From Pardosa pseudoannulata (lineage: Eukaryota; Arthropoda; Arachnida; Araneae; Lycosidae): a DNA stretch of 64,000 nt. The notes beneath the pieces were generated by a model that made no database searches, had not been told where the DNA came from, and worked only from the letters and a program-made list of their open reading frames with translations. Numbering within the stretch: position 1 is the first letter of the stretch; every line of letters begins with the position of its first letter. The stretch covers positions 137,153,498 through 137,217,497 of the forward strand of contig CM063502.1 of the NCBI GenBank assembly GCA_032207245.1, read 5' to 3'. This document shows, one piece after another, positions 25,672-38,362 of this stretch. Both the position numbers and the translations under genes were made by a program.

Positions 25672-26490
25672 TTATAAATTTCAAATGTATAAAGGCCAGA
25701 CTGACCATGGCACCACTCCTTCTGCCATCTTTCCAAAATCTGCTCTTTCATATTTTTCTTTATTAATGAAATCGGATATTTCTATCTTGTACTTTCAGTT
25801 TTAGTTAAAGCCATTTTTACCAAGATATCTACATATACGTTTCTTGAGAAACAAATGTGATGGGGACACCAAAGGATTTTCTTTTATTTTTATTAAATTA
25901 TACCCATTTTGTACTGAACTTCAAACTAACGTATTACATTTGAATGCCAGTGGCATCCTCCGTTTATTTAAAGTAAATTAGACATATACTAAACTGGTTA
26001 AATACTATATTTTAATAATATTAAAGATATTAAATATTAATTGAACAATAGTTAGAATTGTGTTGAATATTAACATATTAGTTTAAAAAGGAATAAAGCT
26101 GGCGAACTGACATTTTGTAGAACGATAGAGAGTATTAAGTTGATATTTTCCATTATATATAGAGCAGATCGGAAACAAAATGTCAGGGGCACAACTAGAT
26201 CTCACAACAGACCTAAATTCGGATTTCAACAAATTACAAGTTATTGTTATTTTAGGTAAATACGGTTTTAGGTAAGTACGGTTTTAGGTGTTATTTTAGG
26301 TAAGTACAAACATACGTCAAGTAGAAACTAATTAAAATTCATTCAGGAATGGTCGCAATGGATGTTTCTAATTTAAAAATTAATTTTTTCTTGTACTTTT
26401 GTATATACATTATGCCTAAATTAGTCAAAATGCATTAAAGCTTAATCAAAATAAGTATTCTCAGTGAAATATACTTTCAGATACCAACAT
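25672..26490. other. AT-rich non-coding sequence
   Basis: No gene. A small local repeat of TTTTAGGTAA(A/G)TACGG occurs at 26252-26305, two to three copies. Confidence 0.55.
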
Positions 26491-26700
26491 TCAAAACACT
26501 ACATGCCGAACGCTGGCCGATTGGTTCAGGAGCTGATCGTCAGTACCGGAGTTCGTGGGTTCAAATCCCACCATGGCATGGATGTTCGTAGCCGTTCAGA
26601 ATCGGCTTTCAGCAGTAGGTCCCGGTCTCATTATCCCTCGTGTGCAAAACAGTAGACCGTAGCATTGAAAAACCAAACCAAACCAATCAAAACACTACAT
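26491..26700 (+). mobile_element. tRNA-derived SINE with 14-bp target duplications
   Basis: Body 26505-26686 between TCAAAACACTACAT at 26491-26504 and 26687-26700. Compared with the best copy, the D-arm reads TTGGTTCAGGAGCTG and the tail has two to three CCAAA units. A 63-codon frame (26464-26655) that runs through it is a readout of the SINE and not a gene. Confidence 0.95.
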
Positions 26701-28705
26701 CGTGCTTCACATTCACAAAACAGAGTAATACCTACTAAAATAATAAGGAAAGGGCATAACTTTAACACAGGTATAAATGTAAAAACACAATATTTCAAGC
26801 TTAGAAATTAAGACGGCATTAGCTATAACATATTTTGACAACGTTATTCAGTAATGAAAATGGTGGATTTGACATCGGTGGCTGATTGCAGCTCCCTCTT
26901 CTGAATAGAGCACAATAAGCCTTGAAATTTTTCCCGATTACAAATACTTCCTACACTTAGAAAGTACAAGGAAGTAAAAATAAACAAAAATAAAATTCTA
27001 CCCTTAATTGTATCTTTAATTTATTTTTTTTAATTGGAAAATTAAAAATTACTTTAGAAAAAGTTCCATGGGTTTTACCATAGTAAAAAAATTATATAGA
27101 TATTTTGTTTTCTCTTAAATAGGACATATCATTGCATATAATTTCTTTAAAAAATTTAAAATTTGTTGCAAGTCGGGTTTCGCACAATTATCTCAGTGTA
27201 ACATTTATTCTACCATTTGTATTGTCTGTCTGTATATACAATATCAATGCTTAAGTAAAAAGTCATACAAAAATATTTTTTTTGTTTATAGATTACATGG
27301 TATAAAGTATTTTCAACCGCGTTGTTTGATAGATAATATTTTTGAGAACAATTATTTTAAGCCTTCGATTTCCGGTTCTTTTAATCAAATTGATTAAAAG
27401 CCATAAATCATTAGAGACTCTAAACTTAACACAACTTGGTAGAAATCATTTCAGCAATCATTGACTATTGATATGTTCAGGTTTACAGTTTACAAACATT
27501 GGAATGTGATTACAAATGTACTACGTGATGTATTTCGGAAACTATTATGAACATTCTCGTTTGTTGTAGATACTGAGTTGTACAGGTTAATAAAATGCAA
27601 CAAAATAATTTACTGTTTAAACTAATTACAATTCCTGAGAAAAAATTTGTAAAAAACATTACAAATTTCTCTCTTACGTTACAAATTTGTAAAGTTGGAT
27701 TTTTGTGCCATTTAAAGATCTTTTAAACAGTTCATTTTTCTAACTAAGTATGGAAAAATTAATATTTTAAAGAAAACTATTTAACTTTATTTTAATGTCA
27801 ATTGGAGGTATAGGGGAATAAATCAACAGTGATATTTGGTGGCCAAGCATATTGCATCTGTAAGCCTTATGTTATTCCTCCTTGTAAGACAACTAGTATC
27901 TTTAGAAAAATGTCAGTTTTCCAATTTCATATACATTAGATCGTAAAATTTAGAAAAGTTTCCTTAGATCTGTAGAGAATTACTTGTGATAAAATATAAG
28001 TTGAAACATATTTCTCCTCATTTCTAAAAGGATTAAAAAGGCCTAGTCAATGCTATTTTTAGTTATTTGGAAAAAGATATGTAATTATATTCATATATTC
28101 AGAGTTTAACAAGTTTGAAAGAGAAACCTTTCAATGAAAGCTATACGAGTCGCATATAATTTTTTTTCCTAAAATATAGTAGAAAAATAATTTGCTCCTT
28201 GAAAGACTGGTGAATTTTTATTTTATGTCGTTGCTTAACCTTATAGCTTTAAAATTATATTTTGATGTATAGCAGAGTGACCATATTGTAACAATCGATC
28301 AATAATAAGCCATAGTGTGTCATTAGTGCTGTCAAATGCACTGAAGCGTTAAGAGCAGCTTAGATTAACCGTAATAACATTGTAGTGCGTGACTAATATA
28401 TAGCTTGTCCTTCCTGATAAGGTAGCGACTACAGTCACTACAAGGGGAAATTCACAATCATCAACCACCTATGTCCAATGATTCAGTGACAAGGAGTAAT
28501 TTAACATGGGTAATTGTAAAGATTTGGTAGCGTATTGTGTATTTTTAAAGTTATTTAAAAAAGAATAAAATATTAAAGCACTGTTTTAATTTAAATAAAA
28601 CGATTGTTTCCAATTAGCTTTAGAATTTCATATATATTACTAAACATAACCAATTTTATCTAGCAACAAGAATTATTACAGATGAACTATTTGTCATAAA
28701 GCATT
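26701..28705. other. AT-rich non-coding sequence
   Basis: About 2 kb with nothing recognised. A slightly GC-richer patch at 28290-28510 has no open frame of note. Confidence 0.6.
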
Positions 28706-28734
28706 TGGATGGATGGATGGATGGATGGATGGGT

Positions 28735-28788
<54 letters not shown>
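28706..28788. repeat. (GGAT)n-(AT)n compound microsatellite
   Basis: About eight GGAT units (one changed to GGGT) followed by about 25 AT units. The frame beginning MDGWMDGW is its readout. Confidence 0.97.
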
Positions 28789-28792
<4 letters not shown>

Positions 28793-31700
28793 TTTATCAC
28801 AGTAACTAAATATTTAAAAATACCGCGTAATACTTATTTAAAGAAGAGGTATTCACCTAAATATCATTTAAAAGTTATATTTCCCCAAAATGTTTAATAT
28901 GCTTAAATAAAGCAAAGCCATGCATTTAATATTGCAGTATTTTTCACATATTTATAATTGCCAGAGTAACTTATTGGGTATCGTCTTAGGGTTATATCAC
29001 GTATGGTTACCATATATAATTATACAACTGCAATATTTCTACTGATTTTGTTACATTTGTTTCACCTTTGAGTTCGATGATAGAAATTAATTTGATAAAC
29101 ACATCCAATACTTTACCTATATTTTAAGGTCTATTTAGTCTTATGATTTTGCTGCTTAATATATAGATTGTTTTGAGTATTTTTTTACTTATATATATGC
29201 AACATTTTATTATTCCTAACGGTTTAAATCAAGTACGCAATATATTGTACCATTATATTCCTACTAATTTCTTTTTAACGATTGCTTACTGAGTCACGTT
29301 GTCATTTCAGTCATTAAAGTTACCGATCGAAATCTTGATTGTGGTTAGCATTTTCAGCATCGAATTATGGCACCTTACTTATAAATATTAATTAAATGTT
29401 CAAATAAAATGTTCAATGAATTTACTGTTTACAACGAGATTCAAATTTGTCATATCTGCAAACATTTTTTATTTTTTTCAATTTTTGTGCAAAATTAAAT
29501 AGTTTTGAACATCAAAGTACACTTAATCATCAAAAGAATACTAAAGAGGTTGCACTATTTTTATACTCCCATTTAACTATATCTTTAATCTTAATACTTT
29601 ATGCTAAAATTTATTAAATACAGTTCTGATATTACAGCACTGTATTTAATGAAAGAATCTTAGCACTGTATAATATAAGCTGTTCAAAAAGTAACTAGAA
29701 TAATATGTAACAAAGAATTTCTTAAATATAGCAAAATACACTAAGCTTTCTATTTTCTGATTTTCCGGAGATTATCCTAATTAAATAAATTGCCTGTTTC
29801 TTTCTCCATTTCAAAATGCTGAATCAGCAGTGTATTATATCCTAATTTGAGTCTAATGTTATTTTCAAGTCTCAACTAAAGTTTATGGAAAAATATTTAA
29901 ATTTTTTTTTTGTAAAATATACATGTAAAGGTTGTTATGTATATTTTCTCTTAAGTATCACAGTAAACGTCTGTAGCAACGCGACTGCAAGACCAAACTT
30001 AAAAATTGTCCTCTGAATTCTTTCAAATCTTGGCAATTTAACCATATAAAAGCATTTGAGCTACAAACTAGAACTCAGTACTTCTGTCGCAGTCTTTAAA
30101 GCTCTCTGAATTTCAACAGAATGTGATAACGGGGTCATGTTTTAATTATACCCAGTTATAATAAACATTTGCATAACATGTGAAACTCCTTTAGAATATT
30201 TCAAAGGAGAAAATTGTTTTTATTCGTTTGCGAAAATCCTTTCAGCACAACAAGTTTATTCAAATTGTTTTCTATAAAGTTTCTGTAAATATTTCATTAA
30301 AATCAATTTCATTCTAAGTATTGCAAAAATCTTTTCATTTCTGTTTAAATTTTAGGTAGGTTGTTAAAATAGTTTTACATTTAAAAAATGCAGTCCTTGT
30401 TATATTTTTTGTAAATGAATAATAGTTACGTTATTATGTTAAAATCTTCCTATCAGGATTTTTCTATTTGAGAAAGAGACGTTATGGGGCTCGTAGTAAT
30501 TTCCTCAACTGCTAGATAGAGAGTTTACATTAATCCATAATGAGGGTGTAAGTAAAAAAAATCCTAATGAGAGAAGCAAATTTACATGTTCTTATTTTTA
30601 TTTTATTAATGTCCTTGAAGTCTTACATCAAAGGCTTAATTTATTTTAAATGAGTTCAGGTGCTACTGCCTCACTTCTGAAATTTTCTTTTAAATATTCT
30701 TTAATAAATACACATCCTAAAATGTTTTAGATTATATGCAACAGCTAAGAAGGAAATAAATATTGAACACAGTTTATCAGTAGCATGTTTCATAGATACG
30801 CTCTTTATAAATAGTCTTTATAAATAAAAGTTTTTATTTTATATTTGCATATGTAAACAAAATATAAAAGAAATAAAAGAAAATGTTAAAACATGTGGTT
30901 AATTTATTTATAATTAATGTAATTCAACTAGCCCATTAGTGAACAATATTAAATTTATACAAAAATTTAAAATAGTGTAATTTACTACCTATGTTAGATA
31001 TAATATTGTCTATTGCAATTTTGGCTGCAGTCCGGTTTGAAAGTAATACAGATGTCTTAGTTTAATGGCAAGTGTCTTAGTTTCGCTCCAGTCTAATGAA
31101 TGGTTTTATATGCAACAATATAAGACATAAAAACAATGGATGCAAATGTGCAAATGTACTTGTAATTTATATGCTTGATTAAGGGATCTGATAATTTTTA
31201 AAGGATTCTTAATGCATTCTGATATTGTATGCATTCTCGATAGACCGTTAAGTCATTAAACACTTCATAAAATTATACAAAACTTTGTGATATATTTAAT
31301 ACTTATTTTAACACTTAAACATTTATGAACTAATTCACTCTAATCTGTTATAATGAAAAATATAAAAGTATTTTACAGTTTTCATTAATCAATACGGAAG
31401 AATTTTTGATAAATAAGTATATGCTATATCACGTACTGACAATAACTTCATTGAAAATAGAGATAACTGAAAAAATAATGACCTGAAAACTACACAATAT
31501 AGGTTGAATTAATTTTAAAATCTTATACAAATTTCCTAAAACACATGAAAATCTTAAAAAAATTAAGTAAGTAAAACTATAATTACTTAGTCATTAAAAA
31601 AGTATAACTGTAAAAAAGCATAAATGTGTGAAAGAGAGAAATCGATCTATGGATAACACAATTATATACCCACAGTAGAAAATTTAGGGTAATCTATTGA

Positions 31701-31969
31701 ATGAAATTTATTTTGTCTTACGGAATTGATATTACGGCTTTAATTATAATTCAAGGATAAATCTCTTAGAAATACGAGAACTCAAGATAAATATAAAATC
31801 TACAGATCATACTTTAAATAATTCAGATAATTATTCAAAGGATGATAATAAAAGAATATTTAATTAAATTTTGTTCGTTTGATACTTCAAATAAGCTTAA
31901 TGTGAATTCTTAATGAAAATTCACTGTTAAACTTTGCTTTATTCATGTACTGATAACATTGTTCTGGTT
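28789..31969. other. AT-rich non-coding sequence
   Basis: More than 3 kb without gene, RNA or element. A small inverted repeat with 11-bp arms ATTAAATACAG and 16-nt loop lies at 29613-29650. Confidence 0.6.
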
Positions 31970-32010
31970 AACTACGGATTATTTTATTTATAATAAAATA
32001 ATCCGTAGTT
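31970..32010. repeat. Perfect palindrome, 19-bp arms
   Basis: AACTACGGATTATTTTATT at 31970-31988 is exactly complementary to 31992-32010 around the 3-nt spacer TAT. Confidence 0.95.
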
Positions 32011-33949
32011 TTAGTTTTTCCAATAGGTTAATTACTCTTTACCAATATAAAAACAGATATTTTTCTTAACTTTGTTAAACCTCCTTTGTACAAATCATTA
32101 TAAAATTAAACTTATCTTAAAAATTACCCACATTGTAGTAGAAAAATAACGAATTCATTTGTGTCTGGAGTTTGATAGCATTAATATATTTGTTATGCTA
32201 CCATTGGGATTCTAAAAAAATAATTTCCCAATTAATTTGCAGAATTGTATCTATATGCATTTCACATATGTATCCTAAATTTGTTCTCATACATTAATTC
32301 ATATAAATTCGTTGAATGTGTAGAGTAATAGTTACTTTTGAGAAAGGGTCACAAATTTTTGAATTATATACTATTATATAGTAATTTGGCTTGTCTTTGT
32401 TCTTGATTTTTTGCCCTTTAAATCCCGTTATATGAAAGCAGGATGTTAATTATTTGGATTAAAATAAAATTGCATAGCAAAATCGTTATAAAATCTAATT
32501 GGTTGTTAAAAAATTGTTTATATAGAAGATTTGGTAGGGTTCAATTTGAACTCTTTCATATTTCATATACATAAGAAATACATAAATTCGCTGATATTCA
32601 TTCATCGTACTTACACATAAATAGATTTTATTTTCTCCGTTAAAACGGAATGACTTTATTTATAATACGATTACATAGCAACTTTGTAGTTTGAATACAG
32701 AATTGCGTGACAGTAAATGAAAGAATTGGTAACCTACTTGCAAAACTTACTGGTAGTTCCACAGTTTTTTATAGTTATAATCTGCATAGGAATATAATTT
32801 TAAGGGTAAAATATGACAGGGCTAAATGTTATATTTTGCTCCAAAAATCTTGTAATAACAAAGTACATTTCAATCAGGAATAAAAGTATATATAGTTAGA
32901 TTTTGTAGAAAAAAACACTGGAAGACATATTTAGCACTCACAACTGAAGGTTATTTAGGGAATTTAATTAATATTCATATTTATTTGCAGCTAAATACTA
33001 ATGAAGTTTGATAATTTTTGGAGAAATATAAAAAGTTTAAGAACTATAAAATTTTCAGCCACATATCAACATTTGGGGATAAGTTTTTATTCAAGAATTA
33101 CTTTTATTTATTAATTCAAACATTAATAAAAAATCTATGACATACACTAGCATTAATTGAAAATATATCTTTCTCTAGACAGTTGCATTCACTAAATTTC
33201 TTTCCTTTTCAATGAATGTTTTTTTTCATCAAAACATGAAAGAATAGAAAGTGCTGAAACAACAAATATTATTTGTTCATTATCTATCAGTATATTTATG
33301 TAAAATGTAATCATGGATTTATAGTGACATTGTTATGGTCCCTTTCTATTGAGAATATAATAAAGAGCAGCACGATTGTTTAGATAGTTGATCCATATCC
33401 ATATGTCATCTATCTATTTCCCATATATTTATACACCTGACGCATACAGCTTCAGTGTTGTTATACAATCAGTTAGAAAGCTTTAATGGCCCGTTGATCA
33501 CTGAATATGTAGATCAAACTCCCTAGCAGAGCACACTTATTGATCCCGTTCTGTTCTAAATTATCGTTTCTCAGTGATCGAATACTGATAACTCTACAAC
33601 TATGGCTCTTCAGTAACAGCCAATGCAGTTTCTAAAGTCCAGCTTCTGGATAATTATTGACCTCACATAATTGTTTATCGACTTTGAAAAGACCCAATTT
33701 GTTAAAGGAAACATTACTTAAGGGGATTATATTAAACCAGTTTCCCAAAGTATTGGGTTACATTTTATCTTTTTTTAAGAAATAATATTACAAAGTAAAA
33801 ATAAAAAACAAAGCCAATTAAATTAATTCAACAAAGGAAATATTATATACTTGTAATTTTAAACTCCTATGATTATTTTATGCTATAATTTTATTCAATT
33901 GTATCATTTAGAAATTTTCGATAAAATATAATTCTAGTAATTCTTCCTG
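32011..33949. other. AT-rich non-coding sequence
   Basis: Nothing recognised. A less AT-rich stretch at 33340-33690 has no open frame. Confidence 0.6.
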
Positions 33950-34870
33950 ATTTAAGGAGTTTTAAACCACTTTACGCTAGACCGTGTAACTGATCTTTCA
34001 GACTACTGGAAATGATTTATTGGACTAATCTTTTACTTTTTCTTCATGGAAGATTATACATATGTCTAGACTCATTTAAATTTTCGCGCATTTTTAATAA
34101 ATGTGTTTGATTATGGACTAAAAATTTCGTCGAAAAATTATGTTTCTCCATCGTGGTATCGGGACTTGAAAACATGACTAATTTAATCATATAACACATC
34201 TACAATCTAAAATTATCCAGCTTGTAGTAATGATGCTAATGGGATTTGAAAAGAACTTAATGATTGTTACAATGTTTATTAAATGCATTGGTATGTCAGT
34301 TGATTAAACAAGGATTATAACGAAATAAATCAAAATAAAGAAAAAGAAGTGTTCTTAATCCGGCCTTATATCTTTCTTACACCATTCGGAATTGATACAA
34401 TATTTACAATATGTACAATATTTATAAAAATATATACAATATTTATATTATCATTTTTATATTTTTTACATATTTTATGATCAACTAATACAACATTTAA
34501 TGAATTTTACGCCAGGCCATGCGACAATTTTTTTAACATTTCCTTATATTTTTATAACCACCTGAAGTAGATAGTTTCACTTATTTATAACACGAAAATT
34601 ACTTATTAAAGGTATATTATACATCAGACTAGAGTCATTTGTATTTTCATGCATTTTTGAGAAACGTATTATATTACAGAATAAACTTTTCACCTGGAAA
34701 GTTTCGCTGAAAATTTAGAATTCTCTGTCAGAGCACCGATTCTCCAAAACGGGACAGCATTAATTATACATCCCATTTACAAGCTTAAATTATCCAACAT
34801 AGCAGGAATAATACGGATGGGAGCTAGAAAAGAATGCAAGGATGCAATGAAGGTAACGAAGCTTGCTAGT
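33950..34870. repeat. Old tandem duplication, period ~535 bp
   Basis: Block order is shared between 33950-34260 and 34490-34870: TTACGCTAGACCGTG versus TTACGCCAGGCCATG; CATATGTCTAGACTCATTT versus CATCAGACTAGAGTCATTT; CGCGCATTTTT versus CATGCATTTTT; AAAATTATCCAGC versus AAATTATCCAACA; AGAACTTAATGA versus AGAATGCAAGGA. The copies are strongly diverged with indels. No coding frame survives in either. Confidence 0.6.
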
Positions 34871-35458
34871 TCTACTGGTTCGTCAGTATAAATAATGATA
34901 ACACTGTTGATTAAAATTAATGCAGTTTAAAAATTGAGACCCTTTTTCAGATAACATTTGGTATACAAACTCAACTTAATTTTTTTTAAAAGAAATACCG
35001 GTATGTATCATAGTATAAGAATATAATTTTTTTAAAGTTAAGATTAACTATTCGATTACTCCTTATTCGTTCTGTAATTGTACTTAGTAAATATTGTATA
35101 AGAAAAATAAATATAAGTGTATATACGCACCCGTGTGTGTTTATGTATAAGTGTATATAAAATCCTCTGTTTGTATTATTCTCTATGCAATCTAAATAGC
35201 TGTATTAACCTTTCTACAAAATGTTGCATGTTAAGATAAATCATGGGTAGGCTGTAAGCCAGTAAAATCAATCAAAGGTAAAGTCATAATGGAAATAGAA
35301 TATGTTTTTTGTCATATTTTGTATATAGTTTCCTTTTCATAACGTTTTATAATAACTAAAACCTAGATGTTCTATCTTCCCGGATTTGCACTGGTTTTAC
35401 TTCATCTCTTCAGTGTTATCTGGCATATTTATCTGGCAGTGTTATCTGGCATCTGGTG
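34871..35458. other. AT-rich non-coding sequence
   Basis: No gene. The last 60 bp contain short TTATCTGGCA repeats leading into the palindrome at 35459. Confidence 0.55.
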
Positions 35459-35504
35459 TTATTTGGCATATTTCTTCTTTAAAAAGAAGAAATATGACAA
35501 ATAA
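35459..35504. repeat. Near-perfect palindrome, 22-bp arms
   Basis: Arms 35459-35480 and 35483-35504 pair at 21 of 22 positions around AA. The centre is TTTCTTCTTTAAAAAGAAGA. It follows several imperfect direct copies of TTATCTGGCA (from about 35417), so slipped or fold-back synthesis is a plausible origin (inference). Confidence 0.9.
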
Positions 35505-35547
35505 AAATAGATCATTTTTAAAATATCAAATCAAATTCCCTTAACTA

Positions 35548-35720
35548 GGTTTGATAAGGAGTGATACAGTCTACCATTTACCTACAGGACTTTAGATAGT
35601 GAGACCAGGACCTACTTCTTTAAGTCAATTCCGTACGGGTACTAATATCCATGCCATTGGAAGGATTCAAACCCATGAACTCGGGCACCGAAAATAAACA
35701 CTTTACCCATTCGCACATCA
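35548..35720 (-). mobile_element. tRNA-derived SINE, old copy
   Basis: Minus-strand SINE: GGTTTGATAAGGAGTGATAC, GAGACCAGGACCTACT, CCATGCCATTGGAAGGATTC, AACCCATGAACTCGGGCACC. The T-arm is visible but mutated. Ends are approximate and no target duplication is readable. Confidence 0.85.
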
Positions 35721-35784
35721 TTTACAATTCCTTTACTAAGAGTAAAATATTTTTCAAAATTGAAATAACTTGACATTTAATTGA

Positions 35785-35958
35785 GTTTTGTTTGTTGTAC
35801 TATAGTCTAAATTTTTGCTACAAATAGCTTTTCCGACCCGGTCTTACATCTTAAAACTGCTTTCGAATCGTTAAAAACATCGATGTCAAAAGCAAGATTT
35901 GAATTTAGGAACTCCGGTATCGAGAAGCAGTAGCCAACCCATTCTGTCACCGTTTGGC
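35785..35958 (-). mobile_element. tRNA-derived SINE, very old copy
   Basis: Order of blocks is kept: TTTGTTGTACTATAGTC, GACCCGGTCTTACATCTTAA, AACATCGATGTC, AACTCCGGTATCGAGAAGCA, GTCACCGTTTGGC. Identity to the best copy is visibly lower than for most others. It lies about 65 bp from another copy in the same orientation. Confidence 0.75.
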
Positions 35959-37541
35959 AACATCTTGTTTTGTTACGAGCCTGTAATTGACACGATTTGA
36001 GCTAATCAGTGATTATTTCATAAATCAACCAAATTCCTCAATTTTATTAATACTTTCGTGAGATCAGGCCTGGATTTTTTGTCTGTATATTTCATAGACA
36101 CTATTTAACTAATCTACCAAAGTAAGCAGTTACTTTTCCTTCAGTGAATTATTGCATTGATATATTGTTTTTGTTTTTCAGTTGATAATGAAACAAAATA
36201 TTTTATTTCTTTATGAAACTAAGTTACTTTATAGAAGAAATACTTTTCTATCGATTGTATAACATATTCTAAAAAAATAATTGAAATCATGAAATGAACA
36301 TAACATTTCTTTCAGCAACCTAAATTATAAAAGCTTATTAAACAAAATACTTATTATTAACAAGAAAATTTTCTTCGAAATAAATTTAAAAGAAGTAATA
36401 TTCATAAGTGATGTTCTAACTTCTAAATTGGTATTGAAACCCTTAATCTCGAAAATGTTTTAAAAATGAGTTTTGTGCAAATGTTAAATAAATATATACC
36501 AGTGTATGTGTGATGACTTTAATTAATTCCTTTTAACTAGGGTAGAGTAATTAATCTTGACCTCCGAAACGCTGATGACTTCATTAATTTTAATTTTGTA
36601 TTCATCCTCAGTTTGAGGAGATGTTAATGTGCAAATCTGACTGTATTTTCTCCAAGAAAAGTTATTCATATAAAATTAAACTCTCGACATATGAATCGAG
36701 TATTATGAATGGCCTAATGAGTAAATAATACGTTAATTTAAAATTATTTAAAAATTACCGGAATAGATTTTGAATAGCATTTTAATGGTATGTGAATTTT
36801 CCGAAATGCCCTGTTATAAGTGTTAGTAAATATGATGACTTTTTATACTACATATTTTACCGAAAGTTAATTGCATTTTTAGATGATAGTTTTGTAACTG
36901 CAAACAAATTATAGGTATGTTCAATAATAGCAAAGAACTGTGTTTATTTTTTTTAGTTCGATAGTTTTGAATATTTATGTATAATTTGGTTTCTAATACA
37001 TGATAAGAGCACTTACACAATTTTCTAATGTTAAGAAATTTAGTGAATTAACTGAACCAACATGTTTTCAAAATAAAGACCCATATTCAGATTTAATTTT
37101 ATTTCTACTATTTTTATATGCTTAAAAATATTATATATTTCTTTTTACCTCAAACACGCTAATAAAGGTATTCAATAAAAATTGCCTGATTCAAACAAAT
37201 CTTATGAAATATCCTTCTTATGCTCTCCTATAAAATTTAAAGTTTGTAATTTCAGTGTAAATCTGTACATTGAATCAGATATTCTTCCTTACAAGAATTT
37301 AACATTTTTGCTCATGAGAGATTTGGTATGAAAATAATATAATATTACATTTTTTATAAGAGCATGCTCTGACACATAATATAAAGAGTTATTAAAAAAA
37401 GATTTTTACCAGCAGAACGACCGTAAGCATGGAGCCTTAAATATCAAAATGATATATCATAATATGATATGGATGATAATATATCAAAGATCTATTATAT
37501 TGTGTTATCATGGTGATATATGAATTAAACATTACAAAAAT

Positions 37542-37543
<2 letters not shown>
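35959..37543. other. AT-rich non-coding sequence
   Basis: No gene. The 65-codon minus-strand frame at 36823-37020 has no recognisable features. At 37445-37520 the sequence is rich in GATATAT/ATATATC and partly self-complementary. Confidence 0.55.

Positions 37544-37572
<29 letters not shown>
37544..37572. repeat. Poly-T tract, 29 bases
   Basis: Twenty-nine consecutive T. It could be the reverse complement of a retroelement poly-A tail, but I recognise no element beside it. Confidence 0.95.
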
Positions 37573-38215
37573 GTATTTCAAACCGAATAAATCTCTTCTC
37601 GTACGGGTAATATTTAATTCTTGAATTTTGAAGAACTGAACTAAACTCCTGTAAAAGAAAGAAAGTCTGTACCATTCCGTATTATAATAAAGCTAATTCG
37701 ATTAAATCATACAATTCTAACTGATAGAGAAGAATCAGACATATATGTATTTTTGAAGCTACAATTAGCTGTTTATTGTAAGTCAAAATAAAATCAAGAT
37801 CAAAACTTCCAATTATATACAAACAAAATGTACCATAATAAAGCAGAGGTAAAGTGGTATATCAAAGATAAAAGTTTAATTTATGAACACATAATGCTTA
37901 CAACGGCTTGACGGAATTTTAAATATAGTGGGCAAAGAAACAGATTTTGTAAGATCATAGTAAATAATATATTTAATTTTCATGCGTTGAAGTTTTTGAT
38001 CTAAATGAAGCAAGTATATCCAGAAAAGCTTCACGTAAATACATAGGTGAAACACATATGCTTTTAAAAATAAAGAAGCACCGATTAGTGAGCGGAAAAG
38101 AAAACCAGATGGGACACAGACAAGTGGAGGCACCTATCTGTACGAGACGCAAACCAGAAAACGGCGAGGAATACAAATGTTAAAACATTACAATCAATCA
38201 GGCAATATATCCATA
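37573..38215. other. Non-coding sequence
   Basis: Two overlapping minus-strand frames (37876-38133, 37973-38176) sit in a slightly GC-richer patch. Neither matches a family I know. Confidence 0.5.
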
Positions 38216-38362
38216 CCTTTGTATCTATCTATCTATTTCTATATTTATCTATATCTATATCCATCAATACCTATCTATATGTATCTATACATCCATCTCT
38301 AATCTATCTATACTTCTATCTTTAATCTATCTATACATCTATCTCTATATCTCTACCTACAT
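38216..38362. repeat. Imperfect (ATCT)n microsatellite
   Basis: Degenerate TATC/TATCTA units over about 145 bp with many point changes, i.e. an old tetranucleotide array. Confidence 0.9.

Noticed and set aside
26464..26655. 63-codon frame containing RGFKSHHGM
   Set aside because: It is a chance translation of the SINE's T-arm and body.
37544..37572. Poly-A tail of a processed retrocopy on the minus strand
   Set aside because: No target duplication and no recognisable gene sequence beside the T run.
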